Source of the DNA: UBA7957 sp965222695
GTDB lineage: Bacteria > Pseudomonadota > Gammaproteobacteria > Granulosicoccales > Granulosicoccaceae
Length of the DNA stretch: 64,000 bases
Assembly (NCBI GenBank): GCA_965222695.1
Contig: OZ244967.1
Location: 620,001 to 684,000, forward strand
Reading direction: 5' to 3'
A program made the position numbers and the translations under genes. Below, in pieces: positions 9,161-18,913 of the stretch (its first letter is position 1; the number at the start of each line of letters is the position of its first letter). Below the pieces are notes generated by a model. It worked only from the letters and a program-made list of their open reading frames with translations. It had not been told where the DNA came from and ran no database searches.

Positions 9161-9784
9161 ATGAATTTACTCGCTCATGCTTATTTAGGGTTTGGACAGG
9201 CTGAACTGGTGGTAGGGCAGATTGCCGGGGATTTTGTCAAGGGACGTATTGATTCGGGTTTGCCTGAATTGATCAGGCAGGGTATTCGGATGCACCGGCA
9301 ATTGGATAGGTGGACTGATCAAAACCGGATCTTTCGGCGCAGTTGCTCCCGTATCCCCAAAACGCGCAGAAGAGTGGCCGGAATCATGATAGATTTACTC
9401 TATGACCATAGCCTTGCCCGGCACTGGTCATATTACAGTGATGAAGAATTGCACAAATATGCACAATTTGTGTATACAGAATTACACAGGTTTCACCCCA
9501 GCCTGCCTTCCGGAATGCAGGTGTTTATTCATCGAATTCCTGAAATCGGTTTGCTGGAAACTTATCAGGACTGGGCCGGAATAGAACGTGCTGTGAGATA
9601 TATTGCCAAACGTCTGAGCAGAGCGGATTTAGTAGATGGGATTTTACCGGAGATGGCCGAAATTGTGCCTGAAATAGATAAAGACTTCGTGGAGTTTTTC
9701 CCACAGGCAATCGAAAAATCACTGCAGCTGGCTCCTGCACTTCACGATTTTTCGACAGAAGCAGAACCAAAAATACAGAGGTAG
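9161..9784 (+). CDS. acpH: Acyl carrier protein phosphodiesterase AcpH
   Basis: 207 residues. The N-terminus MNLLAHAYLGF...VVGQIAGDFVKG and the metal-binding HRQLDRWTDQN and DLLYDHSLARHW segments are typical of AcpH (HD-related phosphodiesterase). The enzyme removes 4'-phosphopantetheine from holo-ACP in the cytoplasm. The gene ends seven bases before ppk1 starts, so the two are probably co-transcribed. The promoter should lie between the MITE and the start codon. Confidence 0.88.
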   Translation: MNLLAHAYLGFGQAELVVGQIAGDFVKGRIDSGLPELIRQGIRMHRQLDRWTDQNRIFRRSCSRIPKTRRRVAGIMIDLLYDHSLARHWSYYSDEELHKYAQFVYTELHRFHPSLPSGMQVFIHRIPEIGLLETYQDWAGIERAVRYIAKRLSRADLVDGILPEMAEIVPEIDKDFVEFFPQAIEKSLQLAPALHDFSTEAEPKIQR

Positions 9785-9791
9785 GATTCAG

Positions 9792-11975
9792 ATGATGGAT
9801 ATTAAAGAAGCGGAAAATATGGAGGCGAAAACATCGCAAGTCGTGCCGATTGCCGAAGGGCATGGCGAAGTCACGGACCCCGGCGATGGTATGGATTCCA
9901 TGTCGCTGGAGTCTGATCAGCTTTATGCCAATCGTGAGCTGAGCTTTCTTGCTTTTAACAAACGCGTGCTGGAACTAGCCGAGGATGAGACCATCCCTCT
10001 GCTGGAGCAGTTGCGGTATCTTTGTATTTCATCCAGCAATCTGGATGAGTTTTATGAGGTGCGGGTAGCCGGAGTTAAACAGCAGCTTGCGGGCGGGGTA
10101 ACCTCGATCGGTGTCGACGGTATTTCTCCCCAGCAGCAGCTGAATCTGATCAGTGAAACTGCGCATAAACTTGTCAAAAAGCAATACATTGTCTTTAATG
10201 ATCATCTCCTGCCGGCATTGGCCGACCAGGGGGTTGTCTTCCTGCGCCGAGGAGACTGGGATGAAAAACTCAGCGACTGGGTGGAAGATTATTTTGACTC
10301 GGAAATTCTCCCGGTTCTGAGTCCACTCGCCCTGGATCCGGCGCATCCCTTTCCGAATTTAACCAATAAGAGCCTCAATTTTATTATTAATCTGGAAGGC
10401 GCGGACGCTTTTGGCCGGAATATCCATTATGCATTGTTGCGCGCTCCGCGATCGCTTCCGAGAGTCATTCCCGTACCTGAGGATGTTTGCGGGTATCCGC
10501 ACGGATTTGTATTTCTCTCGTCAATAGTTCATTCGCAAATGGCGTCCTTGTTTCCCGGCATGAAACCGACCGGCGTTTTTCAGTTCCGTGTCACCCGCAA
10601 CAGTGATTTATACGTATCCGAAGAAGAATCGGCGAATTTACGGGGCGCGCTTGAAGAGGAACTGCTATACCGCAACTATGGCCAGGCGGTTCGATTGGAG
10701 GTCGCGGATAATTGCCCGAGAAAAACTCTGCGTTTCCTGCTGACCCAATTCGGATTGAGCGAAGAAGATCTATTTAAGGTCAACGGCGCAGTAAACCTTA
10801 ATCGCCTTTTCAGCATTCCTGATCTGATTGATCGCCCGGATCTGAAATTCAATTACTTTACACCTTACGTTGCTCCGGCTTTTGAAAGAGAGGTCGATGT
10901 CTTCGATCAGATCAGTCGCAATAACAGCCTGGTTTATCATCACCCCTATGAGGCCTATTTACCGGTGGTGGAACTGATTCGCCAAGCGGCACGTGATCCG
11001 GATGTGCTGGCGATAAAACAGACCCTGTACCGAACCGGTACCGAGTCCGTATTCGTCCAACATCTGATGGAAGCGGCGCGGGCAGGCAAGGATGTTACCG
11101 TGATTATCGAACTCAGGGCGAGGTTCGACGAGGAAGCAAATATCGAACTGGCTGCCCGGCTGGAGGAAGCGGGCATACAGGTTGTTTATGGAGTCGTGGG
11201 TTTTAAAACCCACGCAAAGATGATTCTTATCGTGAGGCGGGAAAAGGGGAAACTTGTCCGCTACGCTCATTGCGGAACGGGAAATTACCATACCAAAACT
11301 GCGCGCCTGTACACGGATATCAGTCTCTTGACTGTAGACAAGCAGACAACCAAAGACATTCAAAAGGTGTTTATGCAGTTGTCCGGATTGGGCAAAGCAC
11401 TCAATCAGAAAAAAATATTACAAGCGCCTTTTACCTTGCATTCCGGCCTGATGGAAGCGATAGCAAGAGAAATTTTCCTCGCTCGTGAAGGTCGGCCGGC
11501 CCATATTATGGCGCGGATGAACTCCTTGGTTGAGCCGAAAATTGTCAATGCGCTTTATGAAGCCTCCGCGGCCGGGGTGAAAATCGATCTGGTGGTTAGA
11601 GGCATCTGTGTGTTGAAACCGGGAGTCAAAGGTTTATCGGAGAATATTCGAGTCGTTTCCATCCTTGGCCGGTTCCTTGAGCATTCAAGAATATTTCATT
11701 TCGCCAATGACGGAAAACCTGTGACCTACATCAGCAGCGCGGACTGGATGCCGAGAAACTTCTTTACCAGGGTCGAAGTTGCAGTGCCGTTGGATGGGGA
11801 AAATGCTGACAGGGTGAGAGAAGAAACCCTGGAGGCTTATGTCAAGGACAATACCTACTCCTGGACGTTGCAGCCGGACGGTAAATATGTCCGCAACAGC
11901 GCCGACGATCAACCGCCGTTCAGTGCGCAAAAATGGCTTGTGGACAGCATTGGTAAAAATCAAGGCGGTGTTTAG
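9792..11975 (+). CDS. ppk1: Polyphosphate kinase 1
   Basis: 727 residues, full length. The N-domain begins NRELSFLAFNKRVLELAED; the catalytic PLD-like domains follow, with YHHPYEAY, AIKQTLYRTG and the phosphorylated-histidine motif YAHCGTGNYHTKTARLYTD; the second conserved histidine is in LEHSRIFHF. Ppk1 reversibly makes inorganic polyphosphate from ATP at the inner membrane face and underlies stress survival. It sits directly behind acpH (seven bases apart). About 40 extra N-terminal residues precede the usual start of the family. The transcript runs into a BIME-type repeat shared with dnaE2 from the other side. Confidence 0.95.
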   Translation: MMDIKEAENMEAKTSQVVPIAEGHGEVTDPGDGMDSMSLESDQLYANRELSFLAFNKRVLELAEDETIPLLEQLRYLCISSSNLDEFYEVRVAGVKQQLAGGVTSIGVDGISPQQQLNLISETAHKLVKKQYIVFNDHLLPALADQGVVFLRRGDWDEKLSDWVEDYFDSEILPVLSPLALDPAHPFPNLTNKSLNFIINLEGADAFGRNIHYALLRAPRSLPRVIPVPEDVCGYPHGFVFLSSIVHSQMASLFPGMKPTGVFQFRVTRNSDLYVSEEESANLRGALEEELLYRNYGQAVRLEVADNCPRKTLRFLLTQFGLSEEDLFKVNGAVNLNRLFSIPDLIDRPDLKFNYFTPYVAPAFEREVDVFDQISRNNSLVYHHPYEAYLPVVELIRQAARDPDVLAIKQTLYRTGTESVFVQHLMEAARAGKDVTVIIELRARFDEEANIELAARLEEAGIQVVYGVVGFKTHAKMILIVRREKGKLVRYAHCGTGNYHTKTARLYTDISLLTVDKQTTKDIQKVFMQLSGLGKALNQKKILQAPFTLHSGLMEAIAREIFLAREGRPAHIMARMNSLVEPKIVNALYEASAAGVKIDLVVRGICVLKPGVKGLSENIRVVSILGRFLEHSRIFHFANDGKPVTYISSADWMPRNFFTRVEVAVPLDGENADRVREETLEAYVKDNTYSWTLQPDGKYVRNSADDQPPFSAQKWLVDSIGKNQGGV

Positions 11976-11984
11976 CGTGTATGC

Positions 11985-12034
11985 TTATCGCTTGCAGGGC
12001 AATTAAATTGTAGAAGCCGGCCCTGCCGGCGAAG
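11985..12034. repeat. REP pair (BIME-like) between convergent ppk1 and dnaE2
   Basis: TTATCGCTTGCAGGGCAAT (11985-12003) is an inverted REP half, and 12010-12034 is a REP unit starting GTAGAAG with the stem GCCGGC-cct-GCCGGC. The same 19-base half occurs at 35921-35939 inside another REP pair. The position between two convergent stop codons is typical of BIMEs, which can act as a transcript end. Confidence 0.65.
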
Positions 12035-12037
12035 GTT

Positions 12038-15000
12038 TCAATGAAAATTCCGCACGGGCGCTTCCAAAGAACCAAGCATCCAGCTTAAATCGTAAACATG
12101 GCGCGCCACCAGATGCACCACTTCCTGCTCGCGCTGGGTGATTCCACTGATGGCAACCAGCTGACTGCCGAGTACCTGTTTACGGTAGCGTTCTATAACC
12201 TTTTGCCAGAGAATCGCATTCATGACGCCGGTTTCATCCTCAAGGGTCATGAATAAAACACCGTTTGCAGTTTTGGGACGCTGGCGTACACGCACCAGGC
12301 CGGCCAGTTTTGCCGGTTTGCCGTTCGGCACCTGCTGCCAGTCGGCGGCGCTGATCAATCCCCGACGGCTAAGATTACGACGCAACAGGCTTAGCGGATG
12401 TCTGCCGAGGGTCAGGCCTATGCTCTGGTAGTCAGCGCTGATATCCTCCGCTTCGCTGGGTTGCGGCAAACTGACCGCTTCCTCTCCGACAGAGGCATTT
12501 TCCAGCAGAGCGGGCATGCGTTCTACCCCGAGTAAATCCCATTGTGCCCTGTAGCGGTCGGGGCTCAGGGCCGAAAGCGCACCCGCTCTTGCCAGTGCCT
12601 GCTGATCGCTGAGGTCTATTGCACTGCGCAGGACCAGATCGGCGGTATTCAAAAAAGGGGCATGTTTGCGTTGTTCCAGCAACTTGTCCGCTCCCTTGCG
12701 GGACAGACCTTTTACCAACCGCAGGCCGAGACGCACGGTGTTATTGCCCGTCGTCGAGGTAATCAATCGATGATCCCAGTCGCTTTGCTGTATATCGATC
12801 GGCAATACCTCAACCCCGTGACGCTGTGCATCCTGCACCAGATCCGAGGGGGCATAAAATCCAAGCGGCTGGCTGTTCAGCATGGCGCAGAGAAAAGCGG
12901 CCGGTTCATGGCATTTGAGCCAGGCCGAGATATAGACCAACTGGGCAAAGCTGGCGGAGTGCGACTCCGGGAATCCGTATTCACCAAAGCCCTCAATCTG
13001 GCGGAACACGGCTTCGGCGAACTCATTGTCGTAGCCGTTGTTTTTCATGCCGTCGATCAGTTTGCGGCGGAACTTGCTGACGCTGCCGACCCGCCGCCAG
13101 GCCGCCATGGAACGGCGCAGGCTGTCGGCTTCACCGGCGCTGAATCCGGCTGCGACCATGGCGATTTCCATCACCTGTTCCTGAAAGACCGGCACTCCCA
13201 GCGTGCGTTTGAGTACGTGCTCTAATTCATCGCTGGGGTAGCGCACCTCTTGCGGATTCTGGCGCCGTTTCAGATAAGGGTTCACCATCCCGCCCTGAAT
13301 CGGACCGGGACGCACTATAGCGACTTCGATCACCAGATCGTAGAAATTCTGTGGTCTCAGGCGGGGTAACATTGACATCTGCGCCCGCGATTCGACCTGG
13401 AATACGCCAATGGTGTCGGCGCGGCTGATCATATCGTAGGTAGCTTTATCATCGCCGGGAATATCGCTTATGGTCATATCCTTGCCATATTGCCCGCAGA
13501 GCAGATGCAGGCACTTACGAATAGCGGTCAACATGCCGAGTGCCAGCACATCCACCTTCAAAAGGCCAAGCTCTTCCAGATCGTCCTTATCCCACTGGAT
13601 CACGGTTCTGTCCTGCATGGTCGCATTTTCCACCGGTACCAGGGTCGACAGGGGACGATGCGAGATTACAAAGCCGCCGACGTGTTGCGAGAGATGGCGC
13701 GGGAAACCGACCAATTGTCCGATCAGCCAACCGAACTGGCGTATCAGATGGCTGTTGGGATCTAAGCCCATTTCTACAAGCTTGGATACAATCATATCCT
13801 GCCCGTCCCACCAGGCAATGGATTTACTCAGCAGATCAATCTGCTCGGCCTGCAGGCCGAGCACTTTGCCGAGTTCCCGTATGGCACTGCGCCAGCGGTA
13901 GGTCACAACCGTCGCCGCCAGTGCCGCCCGCTCCCGTCCGTAACGCCGGTAGATGTATTGAATCACTTCCTCGCGCCGCTCGTGCTCAAAGTCCATGTCT
14001 ATATCCGGCGGTTCGTTACGCTCTTTTGAAATGAAGCGTTCGAACAGCATATTCATCTGTGCCGGATTGACTTCGGTGATACCCAGACAATAACAGACCG
14101 CGGAATTGGCCGCGGAACCGCGTCCCTGGCAAAGAATGTTCTGTTCTCTGGCAAAGCGTGCCAGATCGTAAACGGTGAGAAAATAGTGTTCATAACCAAG
14201 CTCACGGATCAGCGCCAGTTCGGCGTTGATCTGTTGTTCGACCTCTTTACTCACGCCGCCCGGCCAGCGCCAGCGTTTACCGTCTTCGGTCAGTTTTCGC
14301 AGCCATTTCATTGGGCTTGTATTATCGGGCACGAGTTCGGACGGGTAGCGGTAGTTCAGTTCGCTGAGTTTGAATGTGCAGCGATTGACGATACGCACAC
14401 TGTTGCCCAACAGTTCGGCCGGGTAAATTCTCTGCAACTCTTGTCGCCGGCGCAGATGTCTTTGGCTGTTGGGAAATAAAAGCCGGCCGGCATCACTGAG
14501 TTTGCAGCCAAGGCGGATGCAGGTCAGTACATCCTGTAATGCGCGGCGATAAGGTTGATGCATATGGACATCGCCGGCAGCAACCAGGGGCAGGGCAAAT
14601 CGTTCCGAAATTGCCCGCAGCCAACGCAGGTGGTTTTGATCAGATTGACTGTAGTGCAGTTCTGCGGCCAGCCAGGTATTGGAAAAAGCGTCCGTGAACC
14701 ATTCGAAAATATGATCGAGTTCTTCTCGTTGATCCGGGTAGAACGGGGGGACAAGCAATAATTCGCAATCATCCAATGCCGAGCGGCTGATCATCGTTCG
14801 GTCGGTTCGGTAACTGCCTTTTTCAGCCCGTCGACGCGCCTGTGTAATCAGGGCGCATATACCGGAATAAGCGGTAAAATTGCGTGCCAGGGTCACTAAC
14901 CGGAATCCCCGCTCCAGTGCAAACTCACTGCCGATAATTAAATGAAGATCAAGCTCCCGGGCCTTGCCCCAGGCTCGCACCACACCCGCCATGGAACATT

Positions 15001-15145
15001 CATCGGTGATGGCCAGTGCCCGGTAACCCAGTTGCGCAGCCGTTTCTACCAGCTCTTCGGGATAAGAGGCGCCACGCAGAAAACTGAAATTGGATACACA
15101 GTGCAGCTCGGCATAATCGGTCATTGAGTGGGACTTGCCTGGCAT
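12038..15145 (-). CDS. dnaE2: Error-prone DNA polymerase III alpha subunit DnaE2
   Basis: About 1035 residues. An N-terminal PHP domain (YAELHCVSNFSFLRGASYPEEL) is followed by the C-family polymerase core: catalytic acidic residues in PPDIDMDFEHERREEVIQ and LLKVDVLALG, the SHSASFA finger, then helix-hairpin-helix and OB (KLAGLVRVRQRPKTANGVLF) domains. DnaE2 performs translesion synthesis with ImuA and ImuB after DNA damage. The start is taken at ATG 15145 (MPGKSHSMTDY), ten bases after imuB ends and behind an AGGGCGG-type site; ATG 15124 is the alternative. It is the last gene of the imuA-imuB-dnaE2 operon. Confidence 0.95.
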   Translation of the reverse strand: MPGKSHSMTDYAELHCVSNFSFLRGASYPEELVETAAQLGYRALAITDECSMAGVVRAWGKARELDLHLIIGSEFALERGFRLVTLARNFTAYSGICALITQARRRAEKGSYRTDRTMISRSALDDCELLLVPPFYPDQREELDHIFEWFTDAFSNTWLAAELHYSQSDQNHLRWLRAISERFALPLVAAGDVHMHQPYRRALQDVLTCIRLGCKLSDAGRLLFPNSQRHLRRRQELQRIYPAELLGNSVRIVNRCTFKLSELNYRYPSELVPDNTSPMKWLRKLTEDGKRWRWPGGVSKEVEQQINAELALIRELGYEHYFLTVYDLARFAREQNILCQGRGSAANSAVCYCLGITEVNPAQMNMLFERFISKERNEPPDIDMDFEHERREEVIQYIYRRYGRERAALAATVVTYRWRSAIRELGKVLGLQAEQIDLLSKSIAWWDGQDMIVSKLVEMGLDPNSHLIRQFGWLIGQLVGFPRHLSQHVGGFVISHRPLSTLVPVENATMQDRTVIQWDKDDLEELGLLKVDVLALGMLTAIRKCLHLLCGQYGKDMTISDIPGDDKATYDMISRADTIGVFQVESRAQMSMLPRLRPQNFYDLVIEVAIVRPGPIQGGMVNPYLKRRQNPQEVRYPSDELEHVLKRTLGVPVFQEQVMEIAMVAAGFSAGEADSLRRSMAAWRRVGSVSKFRRKLIDGMKNNGYDNEFAEAVFRQIEGFGEYGFPESHSASFAQLVYISAWLKCHEPAAFLCAMLNSQPLGFYAPSDLVQDAQRHGVEVLPIDIQQSDWDHRLITSTTGNNTVRLGLRLVKGLSRKGADKLLEQRKHAPFLNTADLVLRSAIDLSDQQALARAGALSALSPDRYRAQWDLLGVERMPALLENASVGEEAVSLPQPSEAEDISADYQSIGLTLGRHPLSLLRRNLSRRGLISAADWQQVPNGKPAKLAGLVRVRQRPKTANGVLFMTLEDETGVMNAILWQKVIERYRKQVLGSQLVAISGITQREQEVVHLVARHVYDLSWMLGSLEAPVRNFH

Positions 15146-15155
15146 ATTATCCGCC

Positions 15156-16574
15156 CTAGGCAAAAATCCCGTGAATAAAGAATTTGTCCTTCTCGTCACC
15201 ACGGCCTATGGCCCGAAATACCCAGTACAGAGCGCTGTTTTTCGCATCGCGGGCAATAAAATAGTCGCGCCGGATATCCTGACCGCTTATCCATCCGTTC
15301 TCTATGCGTTCGGCACCGCTGAGAATATGCAGCTCCGGTGCCGGATTCGGCTTTTTTAATAACCAAAGCGGGCGCAGGGGCCAGTGTGCATTGTCGTCTC
15401 CGGACCTTGCCGGGCCGGTTTGCCATGCGCGCTCGGGCAGATGCTCATCGCATGTGCTGAGCGTGTAAATATCTTTTTTGTCCAGCCGGGTGTACAGAGT
15501 ATCGAGCAATTGATGGAAACTGCCTTCCCCGGGACCGTATTTGCTTAATAAATCAGCGGTGAGATAATGCATCTGCGCCATATGCACTGCCCGAAGACCG
15601 ATTTTGATAATGGGCGCCGGAAGCGGCGTCTGCCGAAGGCGTTCCCGGCAAATCCGCAGCATATGCTGCTGGGACTGAACCGGTTCGGCAAAATGTACCC
15701 GGACAGATGTACTTGGCTGCTGGTAATGATCCAGACGGATAAGCAGCGTATTGACGCCCAGATCACGGCCGCGCAGAAAACCGTAGAGCGCTGTGATCAG
15801 GCGATTCAGGGTAAACTGCAGAACGTCGATCAGATCGGTTTCAAGCGGCAGATCCAGTACCTGACTGAAACTTTCCCGGGCAGGCAGTAACGCTTTGGGA
15901 TCGGGCACTTGGCCCAAGAGTTTACAGAGGTAGGAGCCGGTGTTTTTACCCATTCGCCGGTTCAGAGAGGATACAGGCAGTTCAAATATTTGTCCGCAGC
16001 GGCGAATACCGGATTGAGACAGGGCATCGAGGGCAGATGCGTCAAGCTTCAGAAACTCGATGGGGATATCGGATATTGACGCTCTGATGTGACAGGCCTG
16101 CCATATAATCTGATTCGATCCGGCACGGGCGAGTAACACTGCTGCAGCCGGTGTGGGAGCGACTCCGGTCTGGAAATGAAAACCCTGCGCCTGCAGATCA
16201 AGACAGAGTTTTTTTTTCAAGACTTTAAGATTGCCGTACAGCTTCAGGCTGGCGCCCACTTCAAGCAGCAACACTTGCCGCTCTTCGGGGCATACGGATG
16301 ATGAATACTGCAAGGCCCACTGTCCGAGGTTTTCAAGAATCCGCCGCTGTTGCGACTCATCATATTCCAAGGCCTGCAGATCCGGCTGCAGCATATAGGC
16401 AGTGTTCAGTGGCATATTCGGTATAATACCTGACTCTCCGGCGGTGGAGTTGCATTGTTGAACGAGCCGTCGGGATCCTTCATGATGGACGATGACAATC
16501 GCTTTTGCATTGCCTGAGTTATCGAAGAGACCGTCGATCAGCAGTTGTGGGAAATACAGCGCCAGCCAAAGCAT
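15156..16574 (-). CDS. imuB: ImuB, catalytically inactive Y-family polymerase homologue
   Basis: 472 residues. The fold follows Y-family polymerases (N-terminus LWLALYFPQLLIDGLF, then a palm with LLLEVGASLKLYG), but the acidic metal ligands of active DinB/UmuC are missing, as in known ImuB. ImuB acts as the clamp-binding hub that brings DnaE2 to stalled forks. The gene starts five bases after imuA ends and stops ten bases before dnaE2 starts, so translation is closely linked. Confidence 0.92.
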   Translation of the reverse strand: MLWLALYFPQLLIDGLFDNSGNAKAIVIVHHEGSRRLVQQCNSTAGESGIIPNMPLNTAYMLQPDLQALEYDESQQRRILENLGQWALQYSSSVCPEERQVLLLEVGASLKLYGNLKVLKKKLCLDLQAQGFHFQTGVAPTPAAAVLLARAGSNQIIWQACHIRASISDIPIEFLKLDASALDALSQSGIRRCGQIFELPVSSLNRRMGKNTGSYLCKLLGQVPDPKALLPARESFSQVLDLPLETDLIDVLQFTLNRLITALYGFLRGRDLGVNTLLIRLDHYQQPSTSVRVHFAEPVQSQQHMLRICRERLRQTPLPAPIIKIGLRAVHMAQMHYLTADLLSKYGPGEGSFHQLLDTLYTRLDKKDIYTLSTCDEHLPERAWQTGPARSGDDNAHWPLRPLWLLKKPNPAPELHILSGAERIENGWISGQDIRRDYFIARDAKNSALYWVFRAIGRGDEKDKFFIHGIFA

Positions 16575-16579
16575 GAATC

Positions 16580-17242
16580 TTACCCTATGCCATCAGGGTG
16601 ATTTGAATCCTGTTGCCTGACTCTTAAAAAGTGTTGATGATCGATTACGACAGAACGGGGTTTCCCGCTGCGGCGGGATTTAATGATATCCAGCCGCATG
16701 TCATTCTCCTGCTGCTGCAGAATTATCCGCAGTGCCGCCGCAGAGTGACCGCCCGCCTCCGACGGTGGACGGTAAGATACAGCCCAGCAATCACCGGCCT
16801 CGGCAGCCAGTTGCAGCCGGCGCTGCTGGCGGTGAGTGGTTTTATCAGCCCAGAAAATCACCATGCTGAAAAGGCTGGATCGCAGCAGTTGTTCCGCGGC
16901 CCAGAGTGTTTCCCGGCCGGCTTCGGCCACCAAGAGGCGCTCAAGGCGAATACCGGCATTGATCAGTGCAGGGGCGTAAGCAGTACAGGGAGGGCTGATC
17001 AATGCGGCCCATCGATTGTTTTGCGTGGCCCGGGCCAATGCGGGTAACAAAAGACTGAATTCGCCCATACCTTTGTTCTGAGGCATCAGCTCCGTCAGAG
17101 TGCCGAGCGGCCAGCCTGATCCGGGCAAGGCCCGATCCAGTTCATGAAAACCGCTCGCCAGTGTCCGCAGACCGGCAGGGTGTTGATTTCCCTGCCAAAG
17201 ATCACAGCGGCTGTGCAGCAGGCTGCGTAATAGAGGTTTCAT
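16580..17242 (-). CDS. imuA: ImuA, RecA/SulA-related mutasome component
   Basis: 220 residues. The N-terminus LWQGNQ...LASGFHELDRALPGSGWPLGTLTELM matches ImuA (formerly SulA2-like), a RecA-fold protein without a proper Walker A. It joins ImuB and DnaE2 in SOS mutagenesis. First gene of the three-gene operon. The upstream region holds a LexA-like direct repeat (17284-17305) and a hairpin that covers the ribosome site (17250-17264). Confidence 0.9.
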   Translation of the reverse strand: MKPLLRSLLHSRCDLWQGNQHPAGLRTLASGFHELDRALPGSGWPLGTLTELMPQNKGMGEFSLLLPALARATQNNRWAALISPPCTAYAPALINAGIRLERLLVAEAGRETLWAAEQLLRSSLFSMVIFWADKTTHRQQRRLQLAAEAGDCWAVSYRPPSEAGGHSAAALRIILQQQENDMRLDIIKSRRSGKPRSVVIDHQHFLRVRQQDSNHPDGIG

Positions 17243-17249
17243 ATCGCTT

Positions 17250-17264
17250 CCTGCCGGCGGCAGG
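17250..17264 (-). promoter_or_regulatory. Hairpin covering the imuA ribosome-binding site
   Basis: CCTGCCGGCGGCAGG: six paired bases and a three-base loop, 5 to 20 bases before the imuA ATG. On the transcript the GGCAGGAAG that would bind 16S rRNA is half inside this stem, so initiation may be damped. Inference from sequence only. Confidence 0.4.
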
Positions 17265-17283
17265 GTTTAGGTGTCAAGGGAGA

Positions 17284-17305
17284 TTAAATGTACTCTAAAT
17301 GTTCT
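17284..17305 (-). promoter_or_regulatory. Candidate LexA-type operator upstream of imuA
   Basis: A tandem pair AAATGTACTCT / AAATGTTCTCT gives GTAC-N7-GTTC, one base away from the GTTC-N7-GTTC direct-repeat LexA box known from alphaproteobacteria and used at several imu/dnaE2 cassettes. It lies about 45 bases upstream of imuA. No CTG-N10-CAG (gamma-type) box was seen here. Confidence 0.45.
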
Positions 17306-17446
17306 CTTTCGGTCAAGTATCACCGGTAGATTTTTGTAAGTCCCTGAAAGCGTTTATCCGGAGTTTCCTTAATACTTTTGTCTGTCAGGATTTGAAGGAA
17401 ATAATGCTAGTATCTTAGAGTCATGCACCAAGGAGCTGTCAGAAAA

Positions 17447-18025
17447 ATGAAAAGCGTTTTTGTATTCAGTTTATTATTAATAGCCATAATCATACCCGGC
17501 ATTTCAGTTGCGCAGGGCGACAATCCGGGTACCGCCTGTCGTGAAGCGGCAAAACTCTTTGATGAGAACGATATAGAGGCGGCGCTTGAGGAAGCGCGTT
17601 GGTGTGTCGAGGGTTTGCAGCAAATCAAACAGCAACAGACAGCAAAAATCTTCCCGGACGAGATCAATGGTTTCAAGGGCGGCGAAATCGAGCAGCAAAG
17701 CGCCATGGGTATGAACATGCTCGAACGCAGTTATACGCGGGGAAGGGAGGCCATAGACGTTAATTTTACCGGCGGCGGTGCTGGCGGCGGTCTGGCCGCT
17801 ATCGCTCGTATGGGGATGGCAATGGGCAGTGGTGCCGGCAAAAAAATGCGCATTCAACGACAGGTTGTTCTGGATATGAGTGAAGGGGATAAGGCTGAAT
17901 TTACGGCAACGCTCAAAAATGGCGGCGTACTGAATATTTCCTCACACAGTGCAAAATATGATGATGTATTGGAGTTTATAAAAGCCTTTCCGCTTGGGGA
18001 TCTTGACAAGGCAACCGCAAATTGA
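17447..18025 (+). CDS. Secreted protein of unknown function
   Basis: 192 residues from ATG 17447, chosen because AAGGAG sits 11 bases upstream and the product then starts with a proper signal peptide (MKSVFVFSLLLIA...ISVAQG). The mature part has a helical segment with CREAAKLFDENDIEAALEEARWCVEG, resembling a TPR-like repeat with two cysteines. A glycine-rich stretch (TGGGAGGGLAAIARMGMAMGSGAG) and a C-terminal DUF-like domain follow. The family was not recognised. Likely periplasmic. No operon partner is evident. Confidence 0.6.
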   Translation: MKSVFVFSLLLIAIIIPGISVAQGDNPGTACREAAKLFDENDIEAALEEARWCVEGLQQIKQQQTAKIFPDEINGFKGGEIEQQSAMGMNMLERSYTRGREAIDVNFTGGGAGGGLAAIARMGMAMGSGAGKKMRIQRQVVLDMSEGDKAEFTATLKNGGVLNISSHSAKYDDVLEFIKAFPLGDLDKATAN

Positions 18026-18432
18026 ATATTGGCCTTGTTCACTATCCGAAGATTACCGCTCTTGTCTCCTTCAAGGGCGGTAACACCTCTCTTCACATCG
18101 AGTTTCCTGCGCATTCATATAAGGCATTGGCAGCGAATAAAGGCACTCTTGTATTTTATAAAGAATTATCACCTGGATCCAAGATACATCAGGCTCTTAC
18201 AAGAAATTGACGCCGGGGCTCAGTAATCTGGCTCTATTAAGCAATCAATATTGGTACTTATAAATAAGCACGTTTTCGTTAAATTAGCTTTTATTCTGAA
18301 AAAGATCTGTTCAGCAGATTTAAATACTAATAAACACAGGGAGTTATGCGGATACGCATGACATGGGTGAATCCAAACAAGCAATTTATGCTTGATATCA
18401 CTTTGATCTTCGAACTGGCCCGAGAGATTACT
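18026..18432. other. Intergenic region, no confident gene
   Basis: 407 bases between the secreted protein and the USP gene. A 62-codon frame begins at a TTG overlapping the previous stop (TTGA) but has no family resemblance. The last 80 bases should include the USP promoter; nothing else was seen. Confidence 0.4.
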
Positions 18433-18867
18433 ATGTCCAATAAAATTTTGGTTGGAATTGACGGTAGCCCAGGCAGCCTGCGTGCTGCGGAGTGTGCTGC
18501 CAATCAGGCAAAGCTCAGCAACGCCCAACTCATTGTTGCCTATATCATTGAATGGTCGCCCTACAGTTTCAACACGCCTGAAGAAAACGAAACACGACAC
18601 AAGAGAAGAGAGCAGGAGATTAAGCAGGCTCAGGATAAAGTGCTTGATCCCTTGCTGGAATCTTTGCGCGAGTCGGGTACGGAGGTCTCCGGACTGGTCC
18701 ACCATGGAAAACCCGCAGATCTGATCAATGATCTGGCGGCCGAACATGAAGTTTCACAGGTTTATGTCGGGCGCGTGGGTGAATCCGGATTGAAGACACT
18801 GATTTTCGGAAGTGTGGCCAGCAATCTCGTACAGACTTCCAAAGTGCCTGTTACTGTAGTCCCGTAG
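18433..18867 (+). CDS. Universal stress protein (UspA family)
   Basis: 144 residues from ATG 18433; the upstream in-frame extension has no similarity to the family. The N-terminus NKILVGIDGSPGSLRAAE and the C-terminal ATP loop GRVGESGLKTLIFGS (G-2x-G-9x-GS) show an ATP-binding single-domain USP. Such proteins act in the cytoplasm in starvation and stress survival. It is followed 46 bases later by the AGCS symporter on the same strand and may share its transcript. Confidence 0.88.
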   Translation: MSNKILVGIDGSPGSLRAAECAANQAKLSNAQLIVAYIIEWSPYSFNTPEENETRHKRREQEIKQAQDKVLDPLLESLRESGTEVSGLVHHGKPADLINDLAAEHEVSQVYVGRVGESGLKTLIFGSVASNLVQTSKVPVTVVP

Positions 18868-18913
18868 AGATTAAGCACTGTCCCAGTCACCATCAACGAA
18901 GGAGTAGCGCCGA

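Noticed and set aside
18022..18210. 62-codon frame overlapping the previous stop (TTGA)
   Set aside because: TTG start without ribosome site and no family resemblance.
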